Numbered from the stretch's first letter, positions 25,228 to 34,729 are shown. The stretch is 64,000 nt of DNA from JALORV01 sp963791235 (GCA_963791235.1 CAWBRW010000029.1:1415499-1479498), one strand, 5' to 3'. Translations and numbers: made by a program. The notes: generated by a model from the sequence alone, not told the origin.

Positions 25228-26490
25228 CTACCCACCCCGCCGCATCATGTCGAAGAACTCGGCGTTGTTCTTGGTGGCCTTCATCTTGTCGAGCAGGAAC
25301 TCCATCGCCTCGATCTCGTCCATGCCGTACAAGAGCTTCCGCAGGATCCAGACCTTCTGCAGGATCTCGGGCTTCAGCAGCAATTCTTCCTTGCGCGTTC
25401 CGGACCGGTTGACGTTGAGCGCCGGGTAGACGCGCTTCTCGGCGAGCCGGCGCTCCATGTGGATTTCCATGTTGCCGGTGCCCTTGAACTCTTCGTAGAT
25501 CACGTCGTCCATGCGCGAGCCGGTATCGATCAGTGCTGTCGCGATGATCGTGAGCGAGCCGCCTTCCTCGATATTGCGCGCCGCGCCAAAGAATCGCTTC
25601 GGCCGCTGCAGTGCGTTCGCGTCGACACCGCCGGTCAGCACCTTGCCGGAGGCCGGCACGACCGTGTTGTAGGCACGCGCCAGGCGCGTGATCGAGTCGA
25701 GCAGGATGACCACATCCTTCTTGCTCTCGGCCAGCCGCTTGGCCTTCTCGATGACCATTTCGGCGACCTGGACGTGGCGTGTGGCCGGCTCGTCGAATGT
25801 CGACGCGACTACTTCGCCACGCACTGAGCGCTGCATCTCGGTCACTTCCTCCGGACGCTCGTCGATCAGCAGCACGATCAGGACAACGTCCGGATGATTG
25901 GCCGCAATGGCGTGGGCGATGTGCTGCATCAGCACGGTCTTGCCACTCTTCGGACTCGAAACCAGCAGGCCGCGCTGGCCTTTGCCGATTGGCGCGATGA
26001 TGTCGATCAGGCGGCCGGTGATGTTCTCGTCGCCCTTCATGTCGCGCTCGAGGGTCAGCGGCTGGTTCGGGAACAGTGGTGTCAGGTTCTCGAACAGGAT
26101 GCGATGCTTCGTAGCCTCGGGAGCGACGCCGTTGACCTTGTCAACCTTGACCAGTGCAAAGTACCGCTCTCCGTCCTTCGGCGTGCGCACCTCACCCTCG
26201 ATCGAGTCTCCGGTATGCAGGTTGAAACGCCGGATCTGCGATGGCGAAATGTAGATGTCGTCCGTGCTGGCGAGGTACGACGTCTCGGGCGAACGCAGGA
26301 AGCCGAAGCCGTCGGGCAGGACTTCGAGCGTGCCATCGCCGAAGATCTGCTCGCCGCCCTTGGCGCGCTTCTTCAGGATCGCAAACATCAACTCCTGCTT
26401 GCGTAGCCGGTTGGCGTTGTCGATCTCGAGGCCGATGGCCATTTCGAGCAATTGGGAGACGTGCAGGGCTTTGAGTTCGGAAAGGTGCAT
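25228..26490 (-). CDS. rho: transcription termination factor Rho
   Basis: Hexameric RNA-dependent ATPase that ends transcription at rut sites. The 420-residue protein starts MHLSELKALHVSQLLEMA. The OB-type RNA-binding fold spans about residues 48-120, with DGFGFLRSPETSYLAS. VSSPKSGKTVLMQHIAHA is the P-loop, VVLIVLLIDERPEEV the Walker B, and NTVVPASGKVLTGGVDANAL the Q/R-loop region. Length and order are as in E. coli, without insertion. It lies 90 bases after trxA, the same trxA-rho order as in E. coli. Confidence 0.98.
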   Translation of the reverse strand: MHLSELKALHVSQLLEMAIGLEIDNANRLRKQELMFAILKKRAKGGEQIFGDGTLEVLPDGFGFLRSPETSYLASTDDIYISPSQIRRFNLHTGDSIEGEVRTPKDGERYFALVKVDKVNGVAPEATKHRILFENLTPLFPNQPLTLERDMKGDENITGRLIDIIAPIGKGQRGLLVSSPKSGKTVLMQHIAHAIAANHPDVVLIVLLIDERPEEVTEMQRSVRGEVVASTFDEPATRHVQVAEMVIEKAKRLAESKKDVVILLDSITRLARAYNTVVPASGKVLTGGVDANALQRPKRFFGAARNIEEGGSLTIIATALIDTGSRMDDVIYEEFKGTGNMEIHMERRLAEKRVYPALNVNRSGTRKEELLLKPEILQKVWILRKLLYGMDEIEAMEFLLDKMKATKNNAEFFDMMRRGG

Positions 26491-26550
26491 GGAGACAACC
26501 GGAGGAGTTGTGGGACGCCCTTTGACTGTTCGGGGCGCCCGCGGGGCAGG

Positions 26551-26572
26551 CGGGACGGCGATCGCCGTCCCG
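26551..26572. repeat. 22-base perfect palindrome in the trxA-rho gap
   Basis: The bases from 26551 to 26572 form a perfect GC-rich palindrome centred on the GATC at 26560-26563; as RNA it would give a nine-base stem with a GATC loop. It has no T run. E. coli rho has an attenuated leader between trxA and rho, so a regulatory role in rho expression is possible, but this is inference. Confidence 0.5.
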
Positions 26573-26580
26573 GGTGACGA

Positions 26581-26904
26581 TCAGATGTTGCTGTCGATGA
26601 ATGCCGTGAGTTGCGACTTGGAAAGTGCGCCGACCTTGGTGCCGACAACGGCCCCGTTTTTGAACAGCATCAGCGTCGGAATGCCGCGAATGCCGTACTT
26701 GGCCGGCGTCGACTGGTTCTCATCGACGTTGAGCTTGGCGACCGCAATCTTGCCGCCGTACTCCTTGGAGACTTCATCCAGGATCGGCGCGATCATGCGG
26801 CACGGGCCGCACCATTCGGCCCAGTAGTCCACCAGAACCGGCGTGTCGGATTTGAGGACGTCCTGCTCGAAGCTGGAGTCGCTGACGTACTTGATGTCAC
26901 TCAT
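26581..26904 (-). CDS. trxA: thioredoxin 1
   Basis: Small cytoplasmic dithiol reductant. The ATG at 26904 follows AAGGACTCAA and gives MSDIKYVSDSSFEQDVL. The active site is WAEWCGPCRM; PAKYGIRGIPTLMLFKNG contains the conserved cis-proline. The length of 107 residues is normal. It precedes rho on the same strand. Confidence 0.97.
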   Translation of the reverse strand: MSDIKYVSDSSFEQDVLKSDTPVLVDYWAEWCGPCRMIAPILDEVSKEYGGKIAVAKLNVDENQSTPAKYGIRGIPTLMLFKNGAVVGTKVGALSKSQLTAFIDSNI

Positions 26905-27084
26905 TTGAGTCCTTTTGGCGCCAGACATAGCGCGCAAACACAAGGATGGAAAAGTGGGGATGGTGGCGCCGGTGCACAACCCCTATCGGCGGAGTGGCAG
27001 GCTCGATGCGGAAGCAATGGTAACACCGTGGGCGGGTTTTGCACGCGTTTTCGTTCTGCGGGGCTGAGTTCATACAATCGGTCG

Positions 27085-29886
27085 ATGACGCTCGAACGCC
27101 TGCGACTTCCAGCCGACGCCCGCTTCTGGCCGGCCGCCGGACGGGCCGTATGTGACTTCGCGGCCCGGTGCGGGGCACCAGAGCGACGGTTAGAGAGCAT
27201 CCACTGGCTGGTGCCCGGCGGCTCACACGCGGTGCTCGCGCGCGCGGCCCTGCGCAACGCGTTGGGAGGCGCGGCCTTCGCTCCTCCGCGCATTGCACCT
27301 CTGGGCGCCTGGCTCGGACGGGGAATGATTGCAGGCACGGCGGCCCGCGCGGAACTCTACGCAGCGCTGCGTGGCAATGCCTGGGTGCGTGAGGCGTTTG
27401 GCGATCAGCCCGCCACGCTGTGGTCACTCGCACGCGACGTGGCCCAGCTTAGTGATGAACTAACGTGGGCCGCGGTAGACAGCCCGGACGCGTTCGAAGG
27501 GCGCCTAGCGGCGAGCCTGGCGCGGCATTTCCATCGCCGAGCAGCACGAGCCTTGAGGCCACAGGCGCAACTGGTGCTGCAACTGTGGCGGGCGCGTCGC
27601 AGCGCCGGCGACGGTGCTTCCGGCGCCTGGCGCGAGCTCGCGGCACGCGCTTCGCAGGCCACGGCCCCGCTGGTCTATCTGTCGCCCGTTGCCGTGACCG
27701 ATGCAGCGGGCGACGGAATCGCTCCGTGGGAGCGTTGCTTTGTCGAGCGATGGGCAGAGTGCGCGCCCGTACTGTTGCTGGTGCCAGACCTTGCGACTGC
27801 TCTGAGTGGCCGGCCGCTGCTGGTCGCGGCGTGGCCGGAGATCGCTGGGACCGAAGTCTCCGTACCCATCGCAGAGCGGGCCGACGCGGTGCGTGGCGAG
27901 GATGGCGCAAGGCGCCCTCCGCTCACTATCGTTGACGCGGATTCGCTTGAGGACGAGGCCACCTCGGTGGCGCGGCAGGTGCTGGCGTGGAGGCGCGAGG
28001 GCGTCGAGTCGATTGCGCTCGTGGCTCTCGATCGACTGACCGCGCGTCGGGTCCGCGCGCTGCTCGAGCGCGCTCAGATCAGCGTGCGTGACGAAACCGG
28101 CTGGCGACTCTCGACGACCAGCGCGGCTGCCGCTGTCATGCGCTGGTACGACCTCGTTGCCGACGATCTGTACTGGCGCGATCTGCTGGACTGGCTGAAA
28201 TCGAGCTTCACGCTGTCCGATCGACCGGACAAGGCGCAGGAGATCCTGGCATTCGAGCATGCAATCCGCACTCGTGGCGTGCTTCAGGGGGCGCGCGCGC
28301 TACGGCTGGCACTGTCGGAAGAACTTCACCACGGCGGATCATCGGCGCCCGCGGGAGGTGCGCTCAAGGTGCTGGCGCTGCTGGAGGGACAGGTCCGGGC
28401 AATACGCAGCGCCGGGCCGACGTTTGCAGCACACGCGCGAGCATTGCAAACGTCCTTGGATTCACTGGGCATGCGCACCGCGCTGGCGGCCGATCCGGTG
28501 GGCCGGGATGTGCTGCGCGAAATCGATGCGCTCGCCGCGGAGCTCGAATCTGCTGGCGGTCGGGCAAGCGTCGAGGAGTTCCGTGCTCTGCTCGCGGCGC
28601 GGTTCGAGGAAGCGGCCTATGTTGACCGCGAGGTCGACTCGCCGGTCACCATGGTGTCGTTGTCCGCTACCGGGCTGCGTACCTTCGACGCAGTTGTCCT
28701 GATCGGAGCGGATGAAGACCATCTGCCTACGGCCCCCGGCGAATTGCTGTTCTTCTCCAACGACGTGCGTGCGGAACTGGGGCTCACCACCGCCGACGCC
28801 GCGCTGCGGGAGCAGGCGGCGCAGTTGGCGGCGTTGCTGGCCACCACGCCGCACGTCGTGGCCACGTGGCGTTGCCGGCGTGGCGATGAACCGAACTCAC
28901 TCTCGCCACTGCTCGAGCGGCTGCGCTTCGTCGCCGCTCGGGCAACCGGTGCTGGCCTCGCACGTCGCATCGAGCCAGAGGTTTTCGAGATCGAGTCGAT
29001 CGCGCTCGAGTGCCCCGCCCCGAGCGCCGCGTCGCTGCTGCCGGCGCGACTGTCGGCTAGTCACGCGCAGAGCCTGGTGGATTGCCCGTATCAGTTTTAC
29101 GCGCGGCGGCTGCTCCGGCTGGATCCCATGGAGGATGTGCTCGAGGCCCCGGGCAAGCGCGAGTTCGGTGAGGCGCTGCACGAGGTGCTGCGGCGATTCC
29201 ACGCGGAGTGGGGCGCGGCTGACCTCGGGGCCGTGGAACCGGATCGACTGCGGCTCAGCCTGGCGCGGCATGCGGGCGAAGTTTTCACGCGAGAGAAAGC
29301 GCGCATGCCGGGACTGCTCGCATTCGAGCGCCGCTTCCTTGGCCTCGTCGATGATTACGTCTCGTGGGCGCAGCAGCACAGCGTCGCGGGCTGGCGCTGG
29401 GCGGCGGCCGAGCTGGCAATCGCGCGCTCGCTGCTTCTCGACGACGGCCGCGAAGTGGAACTGACAGGCCGTCTCGACCGCGTTGACCGCAAGTCCGACG
29501 GCGCGTTGCTGGTACTCGACTACAAGGCGCGCGTCGCTGACGAACTCCGGCGCAAATTGAAGGTGGCGGGTGAGGACGTCCAGCTGCCGTTCTACGGACT
29601 GCTGTTGCGGGAGTCGCAGCCTGCATCGGGCGGGGTCGGTGCCGCGTATGTCGCATTTGACCGCGGTCGGGACAACGTGAGCGGAGTGCAGGTGATTGCG
29701 CCTCCGCAACCATTCGAAGGGCTGGTGGACGAAGTGGGGACACGGTTACGCACCGATCTGCAGCGCATCGCCGACGGCGCGCCGCTGCCGGCGCTAGGTC
29801 GACCAGCGACCTGCGAATACTGCGATATGCGCGGGCTGTGCCGGCGCGATTACTGGGAGCATGACGCGGGGACTCAGGATGAGTGA
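27085..29886 (+). CDS. addB: AddB-like PD-(D/E)XK nuclease, double-strand break repair
   Basis: A 933-residue partner of the helicase-nuclease encoded directly downstream. The N-terminal two-thirds resemble the inactive helicase fold of AddB; its start WLVPGGSHAVLARAAL has no usable P-loop. The C-terminal nuclease domain has GEALHEVLRRFH, then GRLDRVDRKSDG and VLDYKAR, giving the metal-binding Asp and catalytic Lys. Four cysteines, one in DCPYQFYARR and three in CEYCDMRGLC, are placed as in the AddB iron-sulfur staple. The ATG at 27085 replaces a much longer upstream frame that overlaps trxA. The stop overlaps the next gene by eight bases. Symbol by family analogy; some groups name this pair only by domain. 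Confidence 0.85.
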   Translation: MTLERLRLPADARFWPAAGRAVCDFAARCGAPERRLESIHWLVPGGSHAVLARAALRNALGGAAFAPPRIAPLGAWLGRGMIAGTAARAELYAALRGNAWVREAFGDQPATLWSLARDVAQLSDELTWAAVDSPDAFEGRLAASLARHFHRRAARALRPQAQLVLQLWRARRSAGDGASGAWRELAARASQATAPLVYLSPVAVTDAAGDGIAPWERCFVERWAECAPVLLLVPDLATALSGRPLLVAAWPEIAGTEVSVPIAERADAVRGEDGARRPPLTIVDADSLEDEATSVARQVLAWRREGVESIALVALDRLTARRVRALLERAQISVRDETGWRLSTTSAAAAVMRWYDLVADDLYWRDLLDWLKSSFTLSDRPDKAQEILAFEHAIRTRGVLQGARALRLALSEELHHGGSSAPAGGALKVLALLEGQVRAIRSAGPTFAAHARALQTSLDSLGMRTALAADPVGRDVLREIDALAAELESAGGRASVEEFRALLAARFEEAAYVDREVDSPVTMVSLSATGLRTFDAVVLIGADEDHLPTAPGELLFFSNDVRAELGLTTADAALREQAAQLAALLATTPHVVATWRCRRGDEPNSLSPLLERLRFVAARATGAGLARRIEPEVFEIESIALECPAPSAASLLPARLSASHAQSLVDCPYQFYARRLLRLDPMEDVLEAPGKREFGEALHEVLRRFHAEWGAADLGAVEPDRLRLSLARHAGEVFTREKARMPGLLAFERRFLGLVDDYVSWAQQHSVAGWRWAAAELAIARSLLLDDGREVELTGRLDRVDRKSDGALLVLDYKARVADELRRKLKVAGEDVQLPFYGLLLRESQPASGGVGAAYVAFDRGRDNVSGVQVIAPPQPFEGLVDEVGTRLRTDLQRIADGAPLPALGRPATCEYCDMRGLCRRDYWEHDAGTQDE

Positions 29887-32800
29887 CTACCTCGCTGACG
29901 AAAGACCCATTAGCGCGGATGAGTTCACCCGCCAGGCCTGCGATCCGCAAGCGAGCGTCGTCGTCGAGGCGTGCGCGGGCAGCGGCAAGACGTGGCTCTT
30001 GGTGGCCAGGATCATCAGGGCGCTGCTGGCCGGTTATGAGCCCGGGGAGATCCTCGCCATCACGTTTACGCGGCGCGCTGCGCAGGAAATGCGCGCACGT
30101 CTGCTGAGCGCCCTGCAGGAACTTGCTCGGGGAGATGACGATGCAATCCAGGCACTTCTGCTGGCACGTGGACTGGATGCTGTCGCGGCGCGATCCGCCG
30201 TGGCGCCCGCCCGCAGGCTTTATGAACGCGTCGTCACCGCGCGCGTGCCGGTCACTGTCGAGACCTTCCACGGGTGGTTCTGGCGGCTGATCGCACGCGC
30301 GCCGCTCGGGGCGGGAGTGCCGTTTGGCCCGACGCTGCTCGAGAACTCCGAACGCGTGCGCGCGGACGCGTGGCTGCACTTCACCGCGATGCTGGTGCGT
30401 GACGAATATGTTGAAGCTCGCGCAGCGTGGGAGTGGCTGGTCGATGAGCTGGGCGACTCTTCGGCGCGCAAGTTGCTGCTGCAGTTCCTCCACAAGCGTG
30501 CCGAATGGTGGAGCTATGCGGCGGGCGATGAGGAAGCGGCGTTCACGCGTGCCCTCGAACCGCTGCGCGTCGTGGGTGATGAGGACCCGATGGTCCGGGT
30601 GCGGACGCCTGAAGTCGTCACGGCAATGCAGGAACTGCTGGATCTCTGGGGGACCATCGCTCCGCCGGGCGTCCGGATTCAGGAGGCGATTGACCGTGCG
30701 CGACGCTGGCTGCAATCGACCGAGGTTCGGCCCGGGCGCGACTTCCTGGCGGCCTGCCACGTCGTGCTGACCAGGGACCTCACTCCGCGCGACCTGCTGT
30801 TGCCGGCCAAGCTTGCCCGCAAACTCGGCGAAGCGGATGCCGAGCGCTATGCCGCAGCGCATGCCTGCGTCACTGGACGACTGCTCGATCTTATCGAGCA
30901 GTGCCGCACCTGGCGCGCGCTCAGACTCAACGACGCGGGCCTGACGTGCGGCCGCCTGCTGGTCGCCGCCTACCAGCGGCTCAAGGCGCAGCAACAGGCG
31001 CTCGACTTCACCGACCTCGAGTGGCATGCGCACCGCCTGCTCGCCGACCCCGACAACGCGGCCTATATGCAGGTCCGGCTCGACGCACGCTATCGCCAGG
31101 TTCTGCTCGACGAGTTCCAGGACACCAATCCACTCCAATGGCAGGTGCTGCAGTCCTGGCTGGAAGCGTATGGCCTGCTCGATGCTGGAGAAGCGGCCGC
31201 AGGTGAGGATCGGCCGCGCGTGTTCATCGTCGGCGATCCCAAGCAGTCGATCTATCGCTTCCGGCGCGCCGAGCCACGCGTGTTCGACGCGGCGATGGAG
31301 TTGCTGCGCCGGGACTTCGCGGCGACGCACCTGCGCACCAACGTCACCCGGCGCAATGCCCGCACGATTGTCGAGGTGCTCAACCGGACGATGCCGGGAG
31401 GCAATCCTCTGTTCCAGACACAAGGCACGCATTCGCGCCGCGATGGCGCCTTCGTGCTGTTGCCACTCGCGGAGCCCGAGCCCAAGGCGGAGGTGGCCGA
31501 GGCGCACGCCCTGCGCGACGTGCTGTCGGTCGCCCGCAGCGAGCCCGATCACGACGCGCGCTATCGCGAGGGCAGGGTACTGGCCAATGAGATTGCGCAC
31601 TGGGTCGGGCGCACGCGAGTTGCGCTCGACGATGGCACCGAGCGTGCGGCGCGCTGGTCGGACGTCCTTGTTCTCGTCCGTCGCCGCACGCATCTGGAGG
31701 CCTATGAGCGGGCACTGCGGGATGCCGGGTTGCCTTTTGTCAGCGACCGGCGCGGGGGGTTGCTGACGACGCTCGAGGCCGAAGACCTCATCGCATTGCT
31801 TGGCTTCCTGACTTCTCCGTACGCGAATCTTCACCTCGCGCATGCGCTGCGCAGCCCGGTGTTCGGCTGCAGTGACGAGGACCTGATCGTTCTGGCCGCC
31901 GCGCCCGGCGCGAGCTGGTGGGAACGCCTGCAGGGTCTTGGCAGCGATGCATCAGCTGCGTTGCTGCGCGCGCGCCAGTTGCTGCAATGGTGGCTGGATC
32001 TCGCCGGCGTGGTGCCGGTGCATGACCTGCTCGACCGCATCTATCACGAAGGCGACGTGAGGCGCCGCTACGCAGCAGTTGCACCCGCTGCACTGCATCC
32101 GCAGATCCAGGCCAATCTCGATGCCTTCATTGAACTCGCACTGGCGATCGACGCCGGACGCTATCCGAGCCTGCCGCGCTTCATCGACGAACTGGCGAGC
32201 CTCAAGCGCCACGGCACCGACGAAGCACCCGACGAGGGGGCGGCCGACGCGGGCGACGCGCTGCGAGTGATGACGATCCATGGCGCGAAGGGGCTGGAAG
32301 CCGAGATTGTCGTCCTGGCGGATGCGCACGCGCGCGTCGCCCCGGAGGGCGAGAGCGTCCTGGTCGTCTGGCCGCCGCAGTCCGCGACGCCGGAGCACTT
32401 CTCGCTCGTCGCGCGAGGCGACGCTGCCGCCCCGGACCCGGGACGCGCCGCCTGGTTCAGCGACGACGCGGCGCAGTGCATGCAGGAGGACTGGAACCTG
32501 CTGTATGTGGCGGCCACACGCGCCCGCCAAGTGCTGCTCGTTTCGGGGACTGCGCCGGCACGCGGAACCCTCGACGACACCTGGTACGCGCGGCTGCAGG
32601 CGGCCGAGTCGCTGTCGATGGGTGCGGCACCGGCGCAGCGCATCGTGCCGGCGGCGAGCGAGCGCTGGGTGCGCGACTTCCTCCCCGAGCCGCTGCCCAC
32701 CGGTCAACGGGTAGCCGCCGAGCCCGACAGCGATGCCATGCGTCTCGGCCGTGCGTGGCACGCGTTTCTCGAGCACGGCGATGCCGCGTCGGTGGAATCC

Positions 32801-33142
32801 GTGGCCCGCGCCCATGCGCTGACGCCCGCCCAGGCCGACAGCGCCGTGGCGGCCGCGCGGCGCATCCGGCATTTATGGCCGCAGTACTTCGGTACCACGG
32901 CGACGGCAGAGGTTGAGTTTGTTGCGGCCAACGGCGACGTCGTGCGGGTCGACCGTCTCGTCGAGCATGAAGACGCCCTGTGGATCATCGACTTCAAGTG
33001 GCGTGTGACCGCAGCCGAGCAGGCGCCCTATGAGGCCCAGCTGCGGCGCTACGCAGAGATCCTGCAGACGATACGCAACGACAAGCCCGTGAGGATGGGA
33101 ATAATCACGGCCGCGGCGGTGTTCGCCGAAGTTGCGGCCTGA
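29879..33142 (+). CDS. addA: AddA-like UvrD-family helicase-nuclease
   Basis: A 1087-residue SF1A helicase that unwinds and trims double-strand ends for RecA. Motif I is EACAGSGKTWLL (about 29960), motif II LLDEFQDTNPLQW, motif III-IV VGDPKQSIYRFRRAEP, motif V VMTIHGAKGLEAEIVVL and motif VI LLYVAATRARQVLL. A C-terminal nuclease domain ends the protein, with LGRAWHAFLEHGD, VRVDRLVEHEDALW and IIDFKWRV. Both subunits therefore appear nuclease-competent, as in AddAB. The ATG at 29879 is favoured by GGGGA seven bases upstream over an ATG at 29861. Confidence 0.88.
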   Translation: MSDYLADERPISADEFTRQACDPQASVVVEACAGSGKTWLLVARIIRALLAGYEPGEILAITFTRRAAQEMRARLLSALQELARGDDDAIQALLLARGLDAVAARSAVAPARRLYERVVTARVPVTVETFHGWFWRLIARAPLGAGVPFGPTLLENSERVRADAWLHFTAMLVRDEYVEARAAWEWLVDELGDSSARKLLLQFLHKRAEWWSYAAGDEEAAFTRALEPLRVVGDEDPMVRVRTPEVVTAMQELLDLWGTIAPPGVRIQEAIDRARRWLQSTEVRPGRDFLAACHVVLTRDLTPRDLLLPAKLARKLGEADAERYAAAHACVTGRLLDLIEQCRTWRALRLNDAGLTCGRLLVAAYQRLKAQQQALDFTDLEWHAHRLLADPDNAAYMQVRLDARYRQVLLDEFQDTNPLQWQVLQSWLEAYGLLDAGEAAAGEDRPRVFIVGDPKQSIYRFRRAEPRVFDAAMELLRRDFAATHLRTNVTRRNARTIVEVLNRTMPGGNPLFQTQGTHSRRDGAFVLLPLAEPEPKAEVAEAHALRDVLSVARSEPDHDARYREGRVLANEIAHWVGRTRVALDDGTERAARWSDVLVLVRRRTHLEAYERALRDAGLPFVSDRRGGLLTTLEAEDLIALLGFLTSPYANLHLAHALRSPVFGCSDEDLIVLAAAPGASWWERLQGLGSDASAALLRARQLLQWWLDLAGVVPVHDLLDRIYHEGDVRRRYAAVAPAALHPQIQANLDAFIELALAIDAGRYPSLPRFIDELASLKRHGTDEAPDEGAADAGDALRVMTIHGAKGLEAEIVVLADAHARVAPEGESVLVVWPPQSATPEHFSLVARGDAAAPDPGRAAWFSDDAAQCMQEDWNLLYVAATRARQVLLVSGTAPARGTLDDTWYARLQAAESLSMGAAPAQRIVPAASERWVRDFLPEPLPTGQRVAAEPDSDAMRLGRAWHAFLEHGDAASVESVARAHALTPAQADSAVAAARRIRHLWPQYFGTTATAEVEFVAANGDVVRVDRLVEHEDALWIIDFKWRVTAAEQAPYEAQLRRYAEILQTIRNDKPVRMGIITAAAVFAEVAA

Positions 33143-33282
33143 ACGGACGGCGCACCTGCGTAAGCGCGCCATTGACGGGTTTCAACGGCGTCGGAAACAT
33201 TGTCCCCCGGGCTCGGGTCAGCGATGGAGCCCATGGACGGTGACAGCAGTAGACGAAACGACATCAACCCTCGGAGACACTG

Positions 33283-33960
33283 ATGAACCACATGGTAGGG
33301 ACTGGTCTGGCAGTAGCTGGTCTGATGGCGCTTGTCGGCTGCGTGAGTGCGCCGCCGGGACCGAAGGACATGACTTTCTTCGTGACCAGCGTGGGGTTGG
33401 GCAAGGGCGGTAATCTCGGTGGCCTTGCCGGTGCCGATGCCCACTGCCAGGCGCTCGCAAAGGCGGCCGGTGCGGGCGACCGCGAGTGGCGCGCCTATCT
33501 GAGCACGCAGTCGCCGATGTGGAACCAGCCGGGTGCGGTGGATGCGCGTGATCGCATTGGCCGGGGCCCGTGGCAGAACGCCAAGGGCGTTGTCATCGCG
33601 CGCAATGTCGATGAACTTCATTCGGCCGCCAACAACCTGACCAAGGAGACCGCCCTTGACGAGAAGGGCAGTCTGGTCAACGGACGTACCGACAAGCCCA
33701 ACAAGCACGACATGCTGACGGGCTCGCGTCCGGACGGCACGGCATTTCCCGGTGCGCCGAATCCCGACATGACTTGCGGCAACTGGACCAAGGGTGGCAA
33801 AGAAGGATCGGCGATGACCGGGCACCACGATCGCGCGAGCGCGATTCCGGCGTCATGGGCCACGTCGTGGAACTCCTCGCATCCCACCGTAGGTTGCGAT
33901 CCAGACAGTCTGCGCGCCACCGGAGGCGACGGACTGTTCCTTTGTTTCGCAGCCAAGTGA
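33283..33960 (+). CDS. lectin-like (DUF1554-type) lipoprotein
   Basis: A 225-residue secreted protein. GLMALVGC at residues 13-20 is a lipobox, so Cys20 should be lipidated and the protein anchored in the envelope. TFFVTSVGLGKGGNLGGLAGADAHC and REWRAYLST resemble the DUF1554/C-type lectin-like fold found in secreted and surface proteins. Five cysteines including Cys20; the last two, GCDPDSLRA and LFLCFAAK, probably form a disulfide. Starts at 33283 with GGAGACACTG upstream. It stands alone between addA and the SRP RNA gene. The ligand is unknown. Confidence 0.68.
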   Translation: MNHMVGTGLAVAGLMALVGCVSAPPGPKDMTFFVTSVGLGKGGNLGGLAGADAHCQALAKAAGAGDREWRAYLSTQSPMWNQPGAVDARDRIGRGPWQNAKGVVIARNVDELHSAANNLTKETALDEKGSLVNGRTDKPNKHDMLTGSRPDGTAFPGAPNPDMTCGNWTKGGKEGSAMTGHHDRASAIPASWATSWNSSHPTVGCDPDSLRATGGDGLFLCFAAK

Positions 33961-34020
33961 CCTGACATGAAGGTGCCGGCCCACGCTGAGTGAGCCGGCA
34001 CCGCTGTTACCATTCGCTTC

Positions 34021-34116
34021 GGCGGGCCCCCTCGCATGGAGGTGCCGTGAACCTGGTCAGGTCGGGAACGAAGCAGCCACAGCGGATTCCCTTCAGTGCC
34101 GAGGACAAGGCTCGCC
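34021..34116 (+). ncRNA. ffs: signal recognition particle RNA (4.5S, small bacterial type)
   Basis: The conserved domain IV core is present: ACCTGGTCAGGTC, GGAACGAAGCAGCC and the closing arm ACAGCGG. Outward, CTCGCA pairs with TGCCGAG and GGCGGGCC (34021-34028) with GGCTCGCC (34109-34116) allowing G-U. The RNA is about 96 bases and binds Ffh for membrane protein targeting. A stem of GCCTC and CCGCC (34114-34124) with GGCGGGAGGC (34131-34140) overlaps its 3' end and may be its terminator, though no T tract follows. It sits just upstream of the dnaX-ybaB-recR group, as in some other bacteria. The ends are approximate. Confidence 0.92.
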
Positions 34117-34167
34117 TCTCCGCCTTTTAGGGCGGGAGGCGAGCAGGCTCGCTCACTGAAGACACAA

Positions 34168-34203
34168 GAGGGGGCAGAGCCCCCTCCTGGACCTCCCCCA
34201 GGA
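34168..34203. repeat. two overlapping short palindromes, possible dispersed repeat
   Basis: GAGGGGG (34168-34174) pairs with CCCCCTC (34180-34186) around CAGAG, and TCCTGG (34185-34190) with CCAGGA (34198-34203). The stacked GGGGGCAGAGCCCCCTCC motif resembles GC-rich extragenic palindromes that are dispersed in many high-GC proteobacteria. Only one copy of this kind was seen here. It lies between the SRP RNA gene and the acetyltransferase gene. Confidence 0.5.
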
Positions 34204-34227
34204 CTCCCTCAAACCAAGGTCGTCGGC

Positions 34228-34719
34228 ATGTCAATACGCATCGCGGCGGCGCGGCCGGAAGATTGTGGCGTTCTCTTCGACCTGATCCGGGCGCTGGCTG
34301 AGTACGAGAAGCTCACGCACCTCGTGGTGGGCACGTCCGACGATCTGCGGCGCGAATTGTTCGGGGAGCGGCCGGTCATCGAGGCCGTAGTGGCGTGGGA
34401 AGGCGACCGGGCGCTCGGCTTTGCGCTGTTCTTCCAGAATTTCTCGACGTTCCTGACGCGCCGCGGCCTGTACCTCGAAGATCTCTTCGTCGTGCCGGAG
34501 GCACGCGGCCGCGGGATCGGCAAGGCATTGATCCGGCTCGGGGCGCGGATGGCGGTCGAACGGGGCTGCGGCCGCTACGAGTGGTCGGTGCTCGACTGGA
34601 ACACGCCAGCGATCGAGTTCTACGAATCCATCGGTGCCATCGTGATGCCGGACTGGCGCATCTGCCGCATTACCGGCGAAGCGCTCGATCGTCTCGCGGC
34701 GCCTGCGGCAGCCTCGTAG
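34228..34719 (+). CDS. GNAT family N-acetyltransferase
   Basis: A 163-residue acetyl-CoA-dependent acetyltransferase. The acetyl-CoA loop is VVPEARGRGIGKALI; LYLEDLFVVP precedes it on the central strand, and VLDWNTPAIEFYESIGA is the final motif. This pattern resembles diamine/thialysine acetyltransferases (SSAT-like), so a small amine substrate is plausible, but not shown. The ATG at 34228 gives MSIRIAAARPED; the open frame extends upstream into the SRP RNA region and is not coding there. Confidence 0.83.
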   Translation: MSIRIAAARPEDCGVLFDLIRALAEYEKLTHLVVGTSDDLRRELFGERPVIEAVVAWEGDRALGFALFFQNFSTFLTRRGLYLEDLFVVPEARGRGIGKALIRLGARMAVERGCGRYEWSVLDWNTPAIEFYESIGAIVMPDWRICRITGEALDRLAAPAAAS

Positions 34720-34729
34720 AATCCCGCGC

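Noticed and set aside
26611..27084. N-terminal extension of AddB overlapping trxA
   Set aside because: It reads antisense to thioredoxin and the AddB-like sequence begins only at 27085.
29285..31843. An 852-codon open frame antisense to addB and addA
   Set aside because: Shadow of the helicase-nuclease genes; no start signal or recognisable domain.
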